From NCBI GenBank assembly GCA_950097015.1, contig CATNEN010000001.1:20823501-20887500 (forward strand): a stretch of DNA of 64,000 bases, given 5' to 3'. This stretch comes from Macrostomum hystrix. Taxonomy: Eukaryota; Platyhelminthes; Macrostomidae. Below, in pieces: positions 1 to 11,650 of this stretch. The notes beneath the pieces are model-generated. The model had not been told where the DNA came from. It saw only the letters and a program-made list of their open reading frames with translations, and made no database searches. Within the stretch, counting starts at the first letter, position 1. Each line of letters opens with the position of its first letter. A program made the translations under genes and the position numbers.

Positions 1-184
1 CGTGCAATTTACGCCCTTGAGGGCCAGCCTCCAAGGCACAGTGCCTGACGATGAGAAAGTCAGGGCAGATGTACACACCTGTGTGAGTATGTGCCTGCGT
101 ACAGTATCTGTGTGCGTGTGTGCCCATGAGCCAGCGAAATGGGCAGAATTGCCTACTCGCAGGCTGCGCTTCTACTTTCAATAA
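1..184 (+). mobile_element. SINE family 1, 5'-truncated by window edge
   Basis: This matches 24513-24692 almost base for base, where the same element is complete with a tRNA-like head. Only the body and tail are inside the window, ending at an AATAAATAAT stretch. It lies in the intron just upstream of the first visible A0 exon, as its copy does in B0. It encodes nothing; the open frame across it is incidental. Confidence 0.6.
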
Positions 185-314
185 ATAATGTGCCAGAGTA
201 CACACAAATATAAGCTTTTAAATATCATTATTATACCGCACTATAAAGAAAATGCTGGATATATTTTTAAAGCAAATAAAATCCCTCCATAAATTCCCGA
301 ACTAAACTCACCAG

Positions 315-3300
315 GCCCAAGATGTGACACTGTCAACCTGTGCGCCTTCGCAAACCCATGCGTCAACGGGCAGTGCGAGGTCGCTTCCACCGGAGCCGAA
401 TGCCGCTGCTACTCTGGCTGGGCCGGACCGAAATGTGATGCAGACGTCGATTACTGCTCAACTGGGCCTTGCGAAAATGGCGGAAAGTGCATCGATGGAA
501 ACTCGACGTAGGCTTAATATTTTTTTTATCGAATTTTAAATCCATGCGAGAAATCTTGAAGATTTAAGATTCGGGTAAAGTTGAGAACTCGAGGACATTG
601 CAAGGATGCAGTCTACGTACCTCCGCGTCCACTGATGATTTATTAAATTTGCTCGATGGAGACACCCACAGACAGAACTCAAACTGGTTACAAAAAGACC
701 TACTCTGAATATTTCATTTTGACTCATATCTCGTGCATCTGTGTCAGATTCAGCTGCAACTGCTCAGCCACGGACTTCTGGGGCACCAGCTGCACCAACT
801 GGATCAACGACTGTCAGCCAGATCCCTGTACCAATGGCGCCACCTGTATTGACGGATTGAGAAACTTCACCTGCAACTGTCAGGACGGCTATTCTGGAAG
901 GAACTGCTCTGAGGATTTCCCCGACTGCAGCCCGAACCCTTGCGCCTTCAATGCCACGTGTCTGGAGCGCAGCAAGCGGAGCTGGTACGGCATCAGCTCG
1001 CTGCCCGCGCCTTTCAACGGCCAGTTTCGCTACTCCCAGGCTGCTGGCTACGTCTGCGATTTAGGTTATGAGAACGGTGAGACATTTCTGGCTCCAGGTC
1101 GACAGGACGAGGTTTATACTGCTTTTTGAGATTTGCTTCAATTATCACGGTACTGTTTGTGCACTGTCTAACAGTTTAGAGCACTGTCTAACAGTTTAGA
1201 GCACTGTCTAACAGTTTGGAGCACTGTCTAACAGTTTGGAGCACTGTCTAACAGTTTAGAGCACTGTCTAACAGTTTAGAGCACTGTCTAACAGTTTAGT
1301 GCACTGTCTAACAGTTTGGAGCACTGTCTAACAGTTTGGAGCACTGTCTAACAGTTTGGAGCACCGTCTAACAGTTTGGTGCACTGTCTAACAGTTTGGG
1401 GCACTGTCTAACAGTTTGGTGCACTGTCTAACAGTTTAGTGCACTGTCTAACAGTTTGGTGCACTGTCTAACAGTTTGGAGCACTGTCTAACAGTTTGGT
1501 GCACTGTCTAACAGTTTGGAGCACTGTCTAACAGTTTGGTGCACTGTCTAACAGTTTGGAGCACTGTCTAACAGTTTGGTGCACTGTCTAACAGTTTAGT
1601 GCACTGTCTAACAGTTTGGTGCACTGTCTAACAGTTTGGAGCACTGTCTAACAGTTTGGTGCACTGTCTAACAGTTTGGAGCACTGTCTAACAGTTTGGT
1701 GCACTGTCTAACAGTTTGGAGCACTGTCTAACAGTTTGGTGCACTGTCTAACAGTTTGGAGCACTGTCTAACAGTTTGGTGCACTGTCTAACAGTTTCGA
1801 GCACTGTCTAACAGTTTAGAGCACTGTCTAACAGTTTGGAGCACTGTCTAACAGTTTGGAGCACTGTCTAACAGTTTGGTGCACTGTCTAGCAGTTTTGT
1901 GCACTGTCTAACAGTTTGGTGCACTGTCTAACAGTTTGGAGCACTGTCTAACAGTTTGGTGCACTGTCTAACAGTTTCGAGCACTGTCTAACAGTTTAGA
2001 GCACTGTCTAACAGTTTGGAGCACTGTCTAACAGTTTGGAGCACTGTCTAACAGTTTGGTGCACTGTCTAGCAGTTTTGTGCACTGTCTAACAGTTTGGT
2101 GCACTGTCTAACAGTTTGGAGCACTGTCTAACAGTTTGGTGCACTGTCTAACAGTTTGGAGCACTGTCTAACAGTTTGGAGCACTGTCTAACAGTTTGGT
2201 GCACTGTCTAACAGTTTGGAGCACTGTCTAACAGTTTGGTGCACTGTCTAACAGTTTGGAGCACTGTCTAACAGTTTGGAGCACTGTCTAACAGTTTGGA
2301 GCACTGTCTAACAGTTTGGTGCACTGTCTAACAGTTTGGAGCACTGTCTAACAGTTTGGAGCACTGTCTAACAGTTTCGTGTACTGTCTAACAAGCTGTG
2401 CAGTCTAACATGCTGTGCAATGTCTGGCAGGTAAGGATCTTTCTTACTTTCTACAGAGATATAGATCATATTACTATATTACCCAGTATTTAGTATTTTC
2501 TTGAGTACTGTTTGTCTGTGATTACAAAAATTCCAGAGCTACACCAGAAGCTGCTCATTGGTTTGGCAATCGGCATTCCAGTCGGCATTGTTGCTGGTGT
2601 CATCTTGGCCATAGTCGGCTTCGTTGTGTATCTTTATTTGCACAAACAGGTGAGAATCAACCAGAGCTTGTTGTGTTTCTGACAGACAGGTAAGAATAAA
2701 TCAATCAATACTCCTTCGCTGTTTCAGGGCAAGCTGTCTCTCGGCTACTTCGGAAATCCCATTCAAAAATACGTCACTGAGGTGAGCCTTCGAGACATTG
2801 TAAACCTGAAGCTTAAATGTCAATATTAATGGACTTGATGAAGCATGCACGTCTAGTCCGAATTGGAAACTTCCAACTGCACTAACAATAAGAATGCATC
2901 AACTGTCATTATTTCAGACTGCTGAACAGAATGCCTATGAGATGCCGATGGCACCTACAGAAGGAAACGACCAGATCTACCTTGATCCAGACAATATGGA
3001 TGATGGACCTGTGAGTTAAAGGTGGCAAAATAAACAGGTGCTTTGCAAACGATGAGATTGCCTGACTTTAGAAATGACAGTAGCAGATTACACAATATAG
3101 TGCAGCTAAATACCATCTACACATGTTAGGCATCCTACTAAAAAAGCTGATATTTTTATGTTAGACAAGATTGTGACCTTCTTGGCTGAATTTTATTTGA
3201 TGGAATAATTGAAGTTGAAACTCTCTGCTAAATGTTGCAGCGGCTGCAGCCAGCAACTGGTGCTGGCCCTTCTAACGCACTGAGCTCAGCGGCTGAGATG

Positions 3301-6050
3301 TCAGGCGTGAGAAAGCAAAACGGCGCAGATACGAAGAAGAAAGGTAAGATTGTTCTATTCAAGACCAAAAAGGAAGACGATACGGACGGACCGATACAGC
3401 TCAAGCCAAACTCTAGCCAGGTAATTGAATGCTTTCTGGTACTGTGGGTTTAGGTTTACAGTAGGGGTCAAAGCGATGAGTGTCACAGGTCTCGAGCTCG
3501 ATTCCGCGGCGAGGTCACATTCATTTGGGGCACAGTCACGGAGAGAAGGCTTGAAGGCTTGTCGTACAATTTACACCTGCGAGGGCCAAACACCAAGGCA
3601 CAGGGAATGTACACTGTCCGACAGTCAGAACATCGACCAAATGGTGTGCCAGTGCCCTGCTGCAAATGTTGCTTTTATTATTAGGTTTTGTGTTATGAAG
3701 TAACAAATAAATATTCTAATCTCGATAGAAGCACAAGAAGCACAAGCACAACCAGCCTGAGCAGCAGCAGCCGCAGCCAACAATGCCAGGGGAATCGGAA
3801 TATGCTGCTGTTTATGAGCAACAAAATACTTCGAAAAAGAACTCAGCCAAACAACAGCAAGATGCCAATGAACGAATAAAGAAGAAATCTAAAAAGGCAG
3901 ACAAGAGCAATCAAGGAAGTTCGCATAATCAGGTCCAACTACCGGCCGCAGCCGCAGGCTCTACTGCCTCGTTGCCTGGAGCCAGTTTCGGCAACAAGTC
4001 GCTGACTGAAGTGCAAAAGCGACTGTCGCAGCCACCTTCAAGACCGGTACGATCTACGAACACTGGCAGTAATCTCAACGTGAGTTGATCAGTGATCAGT
4101 GATGTGTGGCAACCGTTTGTGTTTGTCAAATCAGAGCTGTCACAAGCATGCAGACAGGGCATGTACAGCTGGCTTTATCGTCCTACATTCTTATAGGGTC
4201 ATTCTCTGCACGGCCAGTGCACAATACGGCTGTACGCCTCTACGGCTCAAATTATTTTGATCTCAGGTTCCTGAAAATTCATTGTGATAGTGAGCCTCCC
4301 TGCCTTCTGTTGCGTGGCCCTAGCAACCCCCTGTGTTGAAGTTTTTCATCGTGGTGTGTACCCCCGCACCTCCTCTAGGCCAGCCATGGTGATGGACGGG
4401 CCACTGCATTATATTTCACTGCCCTCATTGCGTGTTCAACCCCCACCAATTGTGGCGCTTAAGCCATCTGCCATCTCGCTTCGGATTGGCTGTCCATGTC
4501 CAGGCTTGTAACTCCTCTATTTTTCTCTACCCTGCTCTTGTGCTGATTGGCTGAACGGCCTCTATCTGGCCTTAAGCCCTTGACTTTCTACCCCTGCCTG
4601 TAATACTATAATGTAATACTATAAATCTAGACCCCCCTGCAAGCCCTCGTTTCTGCGCGCCCCCCCTTAAGGCAAGATTGTTACAAGAAAGGCCGGTTGT
4701 GACTCCCTTTTACTTGCCCATCCTACTGCGTGGCTGACAGTCTGTAAAATACTTCGGTCTACGCTCTCACGAAAGAAACCGTGCTGCACCTTGACAGCGA
4801 GCGTAAGCTTGTTCTGTCTGATTTGGGGTTGGCTTGACGAGGACGAGGACGCCAACTCTGCGTCGTTAGTGATAAGGTAAAAGGCGACCACAGCATCTGG
4901 GTCAGTACACGAGCCCGGGTTTACCCAGGATTACCCCGCTCACGACATCATTATAAAGTCCCCACAAGATTTTATATATTGATTGCACTAACAGCCTCTG
5001 TGCCAACTAGTATACCGTCTGTGTTCGTAAATTCGTGATAAACTTTTTTCATACTCCAACTCACAGACCGAGAGCGAAGAGCTGTACGTTGAACCAGACA
5101 GCATTCATCTGACTGATCAGGATATTCAGCAGCAGCAGCAGCAGCAGCAGCAGGAGGTATGCGATTCCTTCAAGCTTTTTATTTTTGCTCTTACCCTTGC
5201 GGAGGAAAATAATCCCGTGCTTGCTAGCTAGAACTTTAGGGCGCAGAATCTCGATAGTCAGTAGCTAAACTAGTATTCTAAATTGTTAGAGTTTGGTTAG
5301 AATGCTGAATAAATTCCTGACATTTCTGCAGCAGCTGTGTGTCTGCCGTTTCAGCTGAGTGAGCTGTTCCCCATACGAAGTCGAAAACTCGAAAATTTGA
5401 AAATCCTTTTTTTTGGGCCTTTATATATCGATTTTATCTACTAGCAGAGCTACCGTGCGGAAAACAAGACAAAATAAGAAACAGACAAGCGGCTGCTAAA
5501 ATGTAGAGAAATTGTTCAGCGTTCTGCTGAAACAAACATGCTGACAGACACATTGCGACAGACACAGCCTACAATGATCCGAAAAATGGTGTTTAGCGAG
5601 GTGTTGGTTCTCCATTTTATCTTCTGAGCTCCATGACTGATTCGAGTAAGATCAGCTGCATCACCTTTGTCAAATGCCAGCCCGAGCCAGAGGCTGTCTA
5701 CGTTGTGCCCGACAGTGCCCTAAGCCAGCCAATGGAGCTGCTTAATCAAGTGAACGGACCACCGCCAAAGCTGCCGAAGCCGAAACCCAGGGGCCAGCAG
5801 CAGCAGCAGCCCCCGACTGTGGAACTCAGTAGCCATCCAAACAACAGAGCTAGTCAACTGAATATTGTGGTAAGATGCTCAAACAAGACTGTCCAGGTTG
5901 TTGCACTCAGTTGCTTACAGCTGATCCGTGCTAAAAAGTTATCCCTGAAACTTTAACAGCGCCAAGACACGGCAGCAAACAACGGTGAAGCCGGTGGATC
6001 AGTGGAAAACGAGTACGATGTGATTGACAATGCTCCGAATTCAGCGAATG

Positions 6051-6088
<38 letters not shown>

Positions 6089-6133
6089 AAGAAGGTGGAT
6101 TTAAGCCGAGTAGAGACATTTACCAAAATTTAA
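315..6133 (+). CDS. A0: EGF-repeat single-pass receptor with phosphotyrosine-motif tail (5' exons outside window)
   Basis: Spliced exons: 315-507, 748-1076, 2537-2649, 2728-2781, 2918-3010, 3241-3420, 3729-4079, 5067-5156, 5681-5869, 5960-6133 (TAA). They join in frame to 587 residues after an incoming phase-1 exon. The first two exons encode EGF modules plus a membrane-proximal variant module (CLERS, then PFNGQFRY and AAGY). Exon 2537-2649 encodes a membrane span (LLIGLAIGIPVGIVAGVILA) followed by HKQ. The remaining exons encode a tail of about 380 residues with NAYEMP, IYLDPDN, SEYAAVY, LYVEPDS, VYVVPDS and EYDVIDN, a proline-rich PPKLPKPKPR and two CAG-coded poly-Q runs. Known: pTyr-x-x-Pro binds Crk/Nck-class SH2 domains and proline-rich stretches bind SH3 domains. 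Inferred: a cell-surface signalling receptor. The signal peptide and first EGF pair lie upstream of the window, judging from the complete copy B0. No laminin-G domain is present. The model is strong; the ligand is unknown. Confidence 0.85.
1161..2400. repeat. 20-bp minisatellite, 61 units, in A0 intron
   Basis: The unit is GCACTGTCTAACAGTTTGGA. It runs in exact 20-bp register from 1161 to 2380 with no indel, then decays. Variation is almost confined to the last two bases (GA, GT) and the AG/GG before them. The stretch 1801-1920 recurs at 1981-2100, a nine-unit (180-bp) higher-order period. The copy in B0 has only 15 units. Confidence 0.97.
3456..3640 (+). mobile_element. SINE family 1 copy in A0 intron
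   Basis: It shares blocks with the 24396-24692 element: a B-box-like GAGCTCGATTCC near 3493, then GAGAGAAGGCTTG, GCTTGTCGT, CAATTTAC, GAGGGCCA and CCAAGGCACAG in the same order. The tRNA-like head is diverged. The B0 copy of this intron has it at the matching place, so it predates the duplication. Confidence 0.6.
5127..5153 (+). repeat. CAG9 poly-Q run in A0 coding exon
   Basis: Nine CAG codons end the exon carrying YVEPDS. The B0 copy has ten. The second tract, at 6053-6085, has eleven CAG in both copies. Confidence 0.95.
6053..6088 (+). repeat. CAG11-CAA poly-Q run in last A0 exon
   Basis: Eleven CAG codons and one CAA encode poly-glutamine between the EYDVIDN motif and the C-terminus. 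The length is the same in B0 (29600-29635). Confidence 0.95.
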
Positions 6134-6194
6134 CTAATTTTCCTGCCAAAGCGCAGGTATTTGAGTTCTTATTCTGAAAAAATGTTTTTATATG

Positions 6195-8560
6195 TGAAGT
6201 GGGTGCGGGTTTTGCAATCCGATGACCTGTCCTCAAGAGAGAAAGGGAGTGTGGGAATGGCGATAGAGTTAGAAGTCGTACCGCAAAGCCTCGCGATTTA
6301 TCGCGGGGAGAGGGATGAAGGGAGAGATGAAGGGAGAGACAGTGGATGCAGGGAGTGGTCCTCTCGGCCTCAGGCTGGCCAGTCCCACTCAACCCATAGG
6401 CCACAGGCATGACTGCCGTGCCTACCCCAAGCAGTGCTCGAAACCGGCTAAAGTCTAAAGAGATATCGGACTACCCGCAAGCAGGTAGGACAGGGCTAGA
6501 TAGCCTACTGTCATCAGTAGCATGTACATAACTGACTCCTAACAGTGGTAGCAGTGGTCGATTCGGCCCAGGCTCTTGTCTTAGAAATGCGGAAAGGCTA
6601 TTGGCAAAGCGGAAAATGATCTAGGGTAGCGCCACCACCCAATGCGCCTACGTTGCCACCGCAGACATTTGGGAACTTGGGTCCCCGGAGTTCACAGCTC
6701 CTAGTTTGTCACACAGATCTCAGACAAGCCGAAAAATAGGGCATTCTGTAACTTCCGTTTTAGACTAGGGCGAAGACCCCAGAATGAATCGAGACACGCC
6801 TCAACAGGGGATTCCTGAAACTGCGCTACAGTGGTCTAGAAAGGTGGTACTCCGAACCCGAATGAGAAACCCATAGCCAGAATCCTACTCCTGGAACATC
6901 AAACACATTCCTTACATTAGATTACAGCCTACGCATTAAATAACTAGCAAATCCGAATCTGTGTGAGATGAGGAAATCAGAGGCAGGAGAGATTAAGCAG
7001 AACACTGGCTGAGTGATTATGCAAGCGATAAATATTAGATCACGCCTCTCGCTCCCATGGCCGTAGTTGCGAGGGCGGGGAATAGAAGGAGAATTCAATT
7101 GACAAAGGAGTTTGACGCGTACACTGGAATCCGCCAGTGAGAGAGGAAAGCCGGCCACGGAATTCCCCGCCCCTAAGCAGCAATGCACACGCTACATTCC
7201 GCATTTTACTCGCAAATCCCTAGCTCCTTATTACTTTCCTGCGCGCTCACAGTTGTCCTCCTGCCGCAGCTTTCAGCTCGGCATCACCAGAGCCCATCCC
7301 CCTAAAGAGTTAGCCACTCATGATCGAGGGCTGTCTAGCGATAAAATAAATAGAAGAGAGTAGCATGATAAGGAAAGGTTTAGTTGTTATAAAATTGGCC
7401 TAATTATTAAAAATGGCAGTCAATTAATAAATGGTTTATTAGGCTATCAAATTCCCTAATTTCCCTCCCTCTAATTGCCGCCTAACCTAGAGAAAGGTCC
7501 CTTAGGACTAACAATTATAAAACCGCTGCGCGGGTTACTTAGCTGGATGCTGATTCGGCCGCGTGCTGCAATCCTGTAGCTCTCGGGGAAGGGGTAGGGC
7601 AAAACAGCAAGGCCGGGAAAGGAAACTGCTGTGAGCTGGCAGGGGCCAACGCACTGGGAGCACAGTGGCTCAATTTAGAGCTCACCTAAAGAGGTGGCTT
7701 GCGATTAAGGGGAAGGGGACAGGCAATGGGCCTGTGAGCGCTTGCTCGAGCTTATAGCTCTGGGGTCTAAGCCTTAGGTGGATGGGGAAAGTGCCTTAGG
7801 TCCGGTGGGAGTCCAGGCCGGCAGGTAAGGTCCAAGGTAAGGTTGGAAGGGTAAGGGTCCGGTTCTAGGGAGGTGCCGGAGGTTGTCCTAGGGGCAGCGC
7901 AGCGCGCTTCCTTAAATAGTCTTGCAGCACGCCAACCCCGACATCCATCAAAATAACCCACATTCGCGCCAGCCTGTCATCGAGGAATTGAAGCGGCGAT
8001 TGCCGCCCCGATTACCCAATGAACCGACGGCGAGAAACGACAGATGCTCCTCGAGAGCAGCTGCCGGCAGACAGCCAAATGATTGTTACTCCGCCAGGAC
8101 AATGGGAAGCGCAGGCGCCGACCTGCCTACAGTGACATTTACATGTATCTAAGAGAGGAGGTCATAAAGTCGAGCTGGGCTCGAATACTGTAAAGAAGTG
8201 GGGACATGAAGAATTAATGATCACTCATAACGCCCGAGTGATCCCCAATATCTGATCGCGGTTTGGAGGGGAATTATGACCTAAACTACTCATACAATAA
8301 AAGCTATGGCCGCGATCAGTCATTCCTACAGGGGTCTAGACAGATCCAGGGAGAAGGGAGTCGACGGCTACTTAATTCACCGCCGCCCAAAACCCGGCCC
8401 TAAGATTAATGATCGTGTTTGCGGCCAGCTGCTACGTGGGTCGCAATTATTAGACACTTAAAAATTTGAAAAATTATGCTGGCTCACATTCCCACTCGAT
8501 TCCCGCAGCACACTCCACATCAGGCGGCATTTTGTTCGAATTAAGTCAGTTAGACTAAGA
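6195..8560. other. Copy-A-specific segment, unclassified (insertion in A or deletion in B)
   Basis: The two copies match through TTTTTATATGT (about 6195 in A, 29742 in B) and resume at GAGTAAAATATCCC (8896 in A, 29955 in B). A has about 2.7 kb between these points; B has about 210 unrelated bases. The A segment is richer in GC than its surroundings and has no convincing coding frame, terminal inverted repeat or target duplication that I can see. Its last part (about 8505-8900) resembles type 1 intron 2 and exon 3. It replaces the B0 3' flank that carries an AATAAA, so the A0 transcript must end differently. Confidence 0.5.
8219..8318. other. Two perfect inverted-repeat stems
   Basis: GATCACTC (8219-8226) pairs with GAGTGATC (8236-8243), an 8-bp stem with a 9-base loop. 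TGATCGCGG (8253-8261) pairs with CCGCGATCA (8310-8318), a 9-bp stem with a 48-base loop. They lie in the copy-A-specific segment. Whether they form an RNA or DNA structure, or belong to a mobile element, cannot be told. Confidence 0.45.
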
Positions 8561-8664
8561 AATTTGCCGGATACGGGCGAAATTAGTGAATTCATCCCAG
8601 ATAAGCAAAAAGCGAATTTCAGCTTGAAATATGAAAATCATGTAAAGATTTTAAACAACCGCAG

Positions 8665-8902
8665 GCGACCACTGCGACAACATCGACGACTGTGCCAGCC
8701 GGCCCTGCATCAACGGGGGCCGTTGTGTGGATGGCAACAGAACGTGAGTTTGCTTTCGTGTTTATTTGATACTGAGAGCTGATATAACACTTTTTCTATT
8801 TATTATCTATTCATTTCCAGTTACACCTGCGACTGCTCAGGCTTGGGATTCAGCGGCTCCAGGTGCGAAATCAACTCAATCAAATCAACCAGGTGCGAGT
8901 AA
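8665..8902 (+). pseudogene. Orphan pair of EGF exons, relic of a type 1 gene
   Basis: 8665-8743 follows a CCGCAG acceptor and matches type 1 exon 3 with its centre deleted, so the start of one EGF ([11 protein letters not shown]) is fused to the end of another (GRCVDGN). It still runs phase 1 to phase 2 and ends at GTGAGT. 8821-8902 matches the start of exon 4 ([16 protein letters not shown]) after a TTTCCAG acceptor, then meets TAA at 8900. The flanking intron also resembles A1 intron 2. The spliced frame is open, but no signal exon or membrane exon is nearby. It could also be an alternative exon of A0 or A1. Confidence 0.6.
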
Positions 8903-9590
8903 AATATCCCTCCTTCACTTGCTTATATTTCTCCCTTTGGGGACGTAAATGTAACCATTGAAAAGTCAGTATTCCAGATACTTGATCACTCAATTCACTT
9001 CTATTTTATACGTTACACTCCAGCCTATTCGGACAGCTCAATCACAGAGCAAATGCTTTAGTTAGGTGTAAATAAATCTATAATTAAAAAAAAATTCATC
9101 TATAAAATACGAGTACTGAAAGTTTCATTGCTCTTCATTTTTGCTGTTGTTTTTTATAGATTAAGGCAATATAGGGAGAATTAGATTTTGAGTAAGGATT
9201 TCGAACTCGTCTACTTGAATTATTATACTTGAAATTACCTTCTGCCATTCCAGCCTCATGACTTCGCTTGGAAAATACGGAACTCTTTTGCACTGAGCAT
9301 AAATCGATAAAAGTGCATCGCTGCAATCGCCACTGATGAGGTCTACTTGCTTTTCAGTTTGATGGTTGCCTTCGCTTCATTTCCAGTTGGTAACGGTGAG
9401 TCAGGGCTGCTGCTGTTGCTGATTGTCTCACCTGGAACTGGCCAATGGCTTCCAACAATGGTTTCAAACAATGGGCCATGTCCACGCAGGACATTGGATC
9501 TAAAGTGACGTTTCACTTTCCCTAAAATTCACATCCTAAAAATAAAATTATATTTGCGGGATGTCTGTGGGCAATAGCAATCATTTGGTG
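8903..9590. other. Intergenic spacer shared with copy B
   Basis: It matches 29958-30630 apart from small indels. A short exon-like piece, GATGGTTGCC... ending at AACG|GTGAGT near 9392, is kept in both copies, but no splice partner is evident. Nothing else is recognisable. Confidence 0.5.
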
Positions 9591-9835
9591 ACAGTTGACT
9601 CGAAGCCGGTACATGTGCTCTGACGTTTACATTGTTGGGCAGCTTACACACACTGTACCTTGGGTTTTGACAGCTTACTGGTGCGGGACAAGCCCCGAAG
9701 GCTTCTCCCCGCGGCTGCGCTGTAAAAAATGGGGCCTCACTGAGGAATCGAACTCATGGACCATATTGCTAGAGACGGGCACTGACCCCTTTACTTTCCC
9801 CAAACGTCACAACTACCTACTTAATTTCGCGTTCT
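9590..9835 (-). mobile_element. SINE family 1, antisense copy
   Basis: On the minus strand it reads a tRNA-like head with B box GAGTTCGATTCCTC (complement of 9742-9755), then AGAAGCC, GGGGCTTGTC, CCCAAGGTACAGTG, in the same order as the plus-strand copies. The copy at 30633-30878 has a mutated B box (GAGTTTGATTCC). It lies between A0 and A1. Confidence 0.6.
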
Positions 9836-10079
9836 CCATGTCTGGAAGTGTTAGGTAAAAAGAAAGTTTAGGTTTGTGAAAGTAGGTGATGACAATATAT
9901 GACAGGTGATAACGATATATGAAAGGTGGTATCATTGTGTGGCAAATGTGTGGACATGCGATTTCTTTCGTAGAAGAAGGTGCATGCGAATGTTTGACAT
10001 GCGATTCAAGTCCACTATCGTTTTACTTCTCGCTTTTTGAGTAGTGTGTAGCGCAACGTTTTTATCGTATGATTCACTC

Positions 10080-10215
10080 GCGGCACAGCACAATGAAACC
10101 GGCGGCGTCTGTCGAAACTGTCGAAACGGCGGCGTCTGCAGACAAGGCAAAAGCTCCGCGTCACTTGCTACAGCGGCTACTTTGGTAATCGAAGTCTTGT
10201 ATGTTATGTTCACCT
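10080..10215 (+). pseudogene. Degenerate EGF exon relic
   Basis: One frame reads CRNGGVCRQGK and a second reads TCYSGYFGNR. These are the two halves of one EGF module now out of frame with each other. A GTAATC could be an old donor. The copy at 31130-31250 has the same frames. Together with the relic at 8665-8902 this suggests a dead EGF gene between the type 0 and type 1 genes. Confidence 0.4.
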
Positions 10216-10225
10216 GGGAAACACT

Positions 10226-11650
10226 CCTAACTCCCCATCCTCCTCACTTCGCCATCCTCCTCACTCCCCATCCTCCTCACTCGCCATCCTCCTCACTCCC
10301 CATCCTCCTCACTCCGCATCCTCCTCACTCCCCATCCTCCTCACTCCGCATCCTCCTCACTCCCCATCCTCCTCACGCACTATCCTCCTCACTCGCCATC
10401 CTCCTCACTCCCCATCCTCCTCACTCGCCATCCTCCTCACTCGCCATCCTCCTCACTCCGCATCCTCCTCACTCCCCATCCTCCTCACTCGCCATCCTCC
10501 TCACTCCCCATCCTCCTCACTCCCCATCCTCCTCACTCCCCATCCTCCTCACTCCGCATCCTCCTCACTCCCCATCCTCCTCACGCACTATCCTCCTCAC
10601 TCGCCATCCTCCTCACTCCCCATCCTCCTCACTCCCCATCCTCCTCACTCCCCATCCTCCTCACTCCCCATCCTCCTCACTCCCCATCCTCCTCACTCCC
10701 CATCCTCCTCACTCCCCATCTTCCTCACTCCCCATCCTCCTCACTCGCCATCCTCCTCACTCGCCATCCTCCTCACTCGCCATCCTCCTCATTCGGCATC
10801 CTCCTCACTCCCCATCCTCCTCACTCCCCATCCTCCTCACTCCCCATCCTCCTCACTCCCCATCCTCCTCACTCCCCATCCTCCTCACTCCCCATCTTCC
10901 TCACTCCCCATCCTCCTCACTCCCCATCTTCCTCACTCCCCATCCTCCTCACTCCCCATCTTCCTCACTCCCCATCTTCCTCACTCCCCATCCTCCTCAC
11001 TCCCCATCCTCCTCACTCCCCATCCTCCTCACTCCCCATCCTCCTCACTCCCCATCTTCCTCACTCCCCATCTTCCTCACTCCCCATCCTCCTCACTCCC
11101 CATCTTCCTCACTCCCCATCCTCCTCACTCGCCATCCTCCTCACTCCCCATCCTCCTCACTCGCCATCCTCCTCACTCGCCATCCTCCTCACTCGCCATC
11201 CTCCTCATTCGGCATCCTCCTCACTCCCCATCCTCCTCACTCCCCATCCTCCTCACTCCCCATCCTCCTCACTCCCCATCCTCCTCACTCCCCATCCTCC
11301 TCACTCCCCATCTTCCTCACTCCCCATCCTCCTCACTCCCCATCTTCCTCACTCCCCATCCTCCTCACTCCCCATCTTCCTCACTCCCCATCTTCCTCAC
11401 TCCCCATCCTCCTCACTCCCCATCCTCCTCACTCCCCATCCTCCTCACTCCCCATCCTCCTCACTCCCCATCTTCCTCACTCCCCATCCTCCTCACTCCG
11501 CATCCTCCTCACTCGCCATCCTCCTCACTCCCCATCCTCCTCACTCCCCATCTTCCTCACTCCCCATCCTCCTCACTCGCCATCCTCCTCACTCCCCATC
11601 CTCCTCACTCCCCATCCTCCTCACTCCCCATCCTCCTCACTCTCCTCACC
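10226..11650. repeat. 16-bp minisatellite, about 89 units
   Basis: The unit is CATCCTCCTCACTCCC with variants CATCTTCC, ACTCGC and ACTCCG. Because 16 is not a multiple of 3 and the unit lacks stops on the plus strand, a 587-codon open frame arises by chance. The copy-B array is about 24 units. Confidence 0.95.

Noticed and set aside
1161-2400. Possible CRISPR-like array
   Set aside because: Units are contiguous with no unique spacers, and the genome is eukaryotic; it is a minisatellite.
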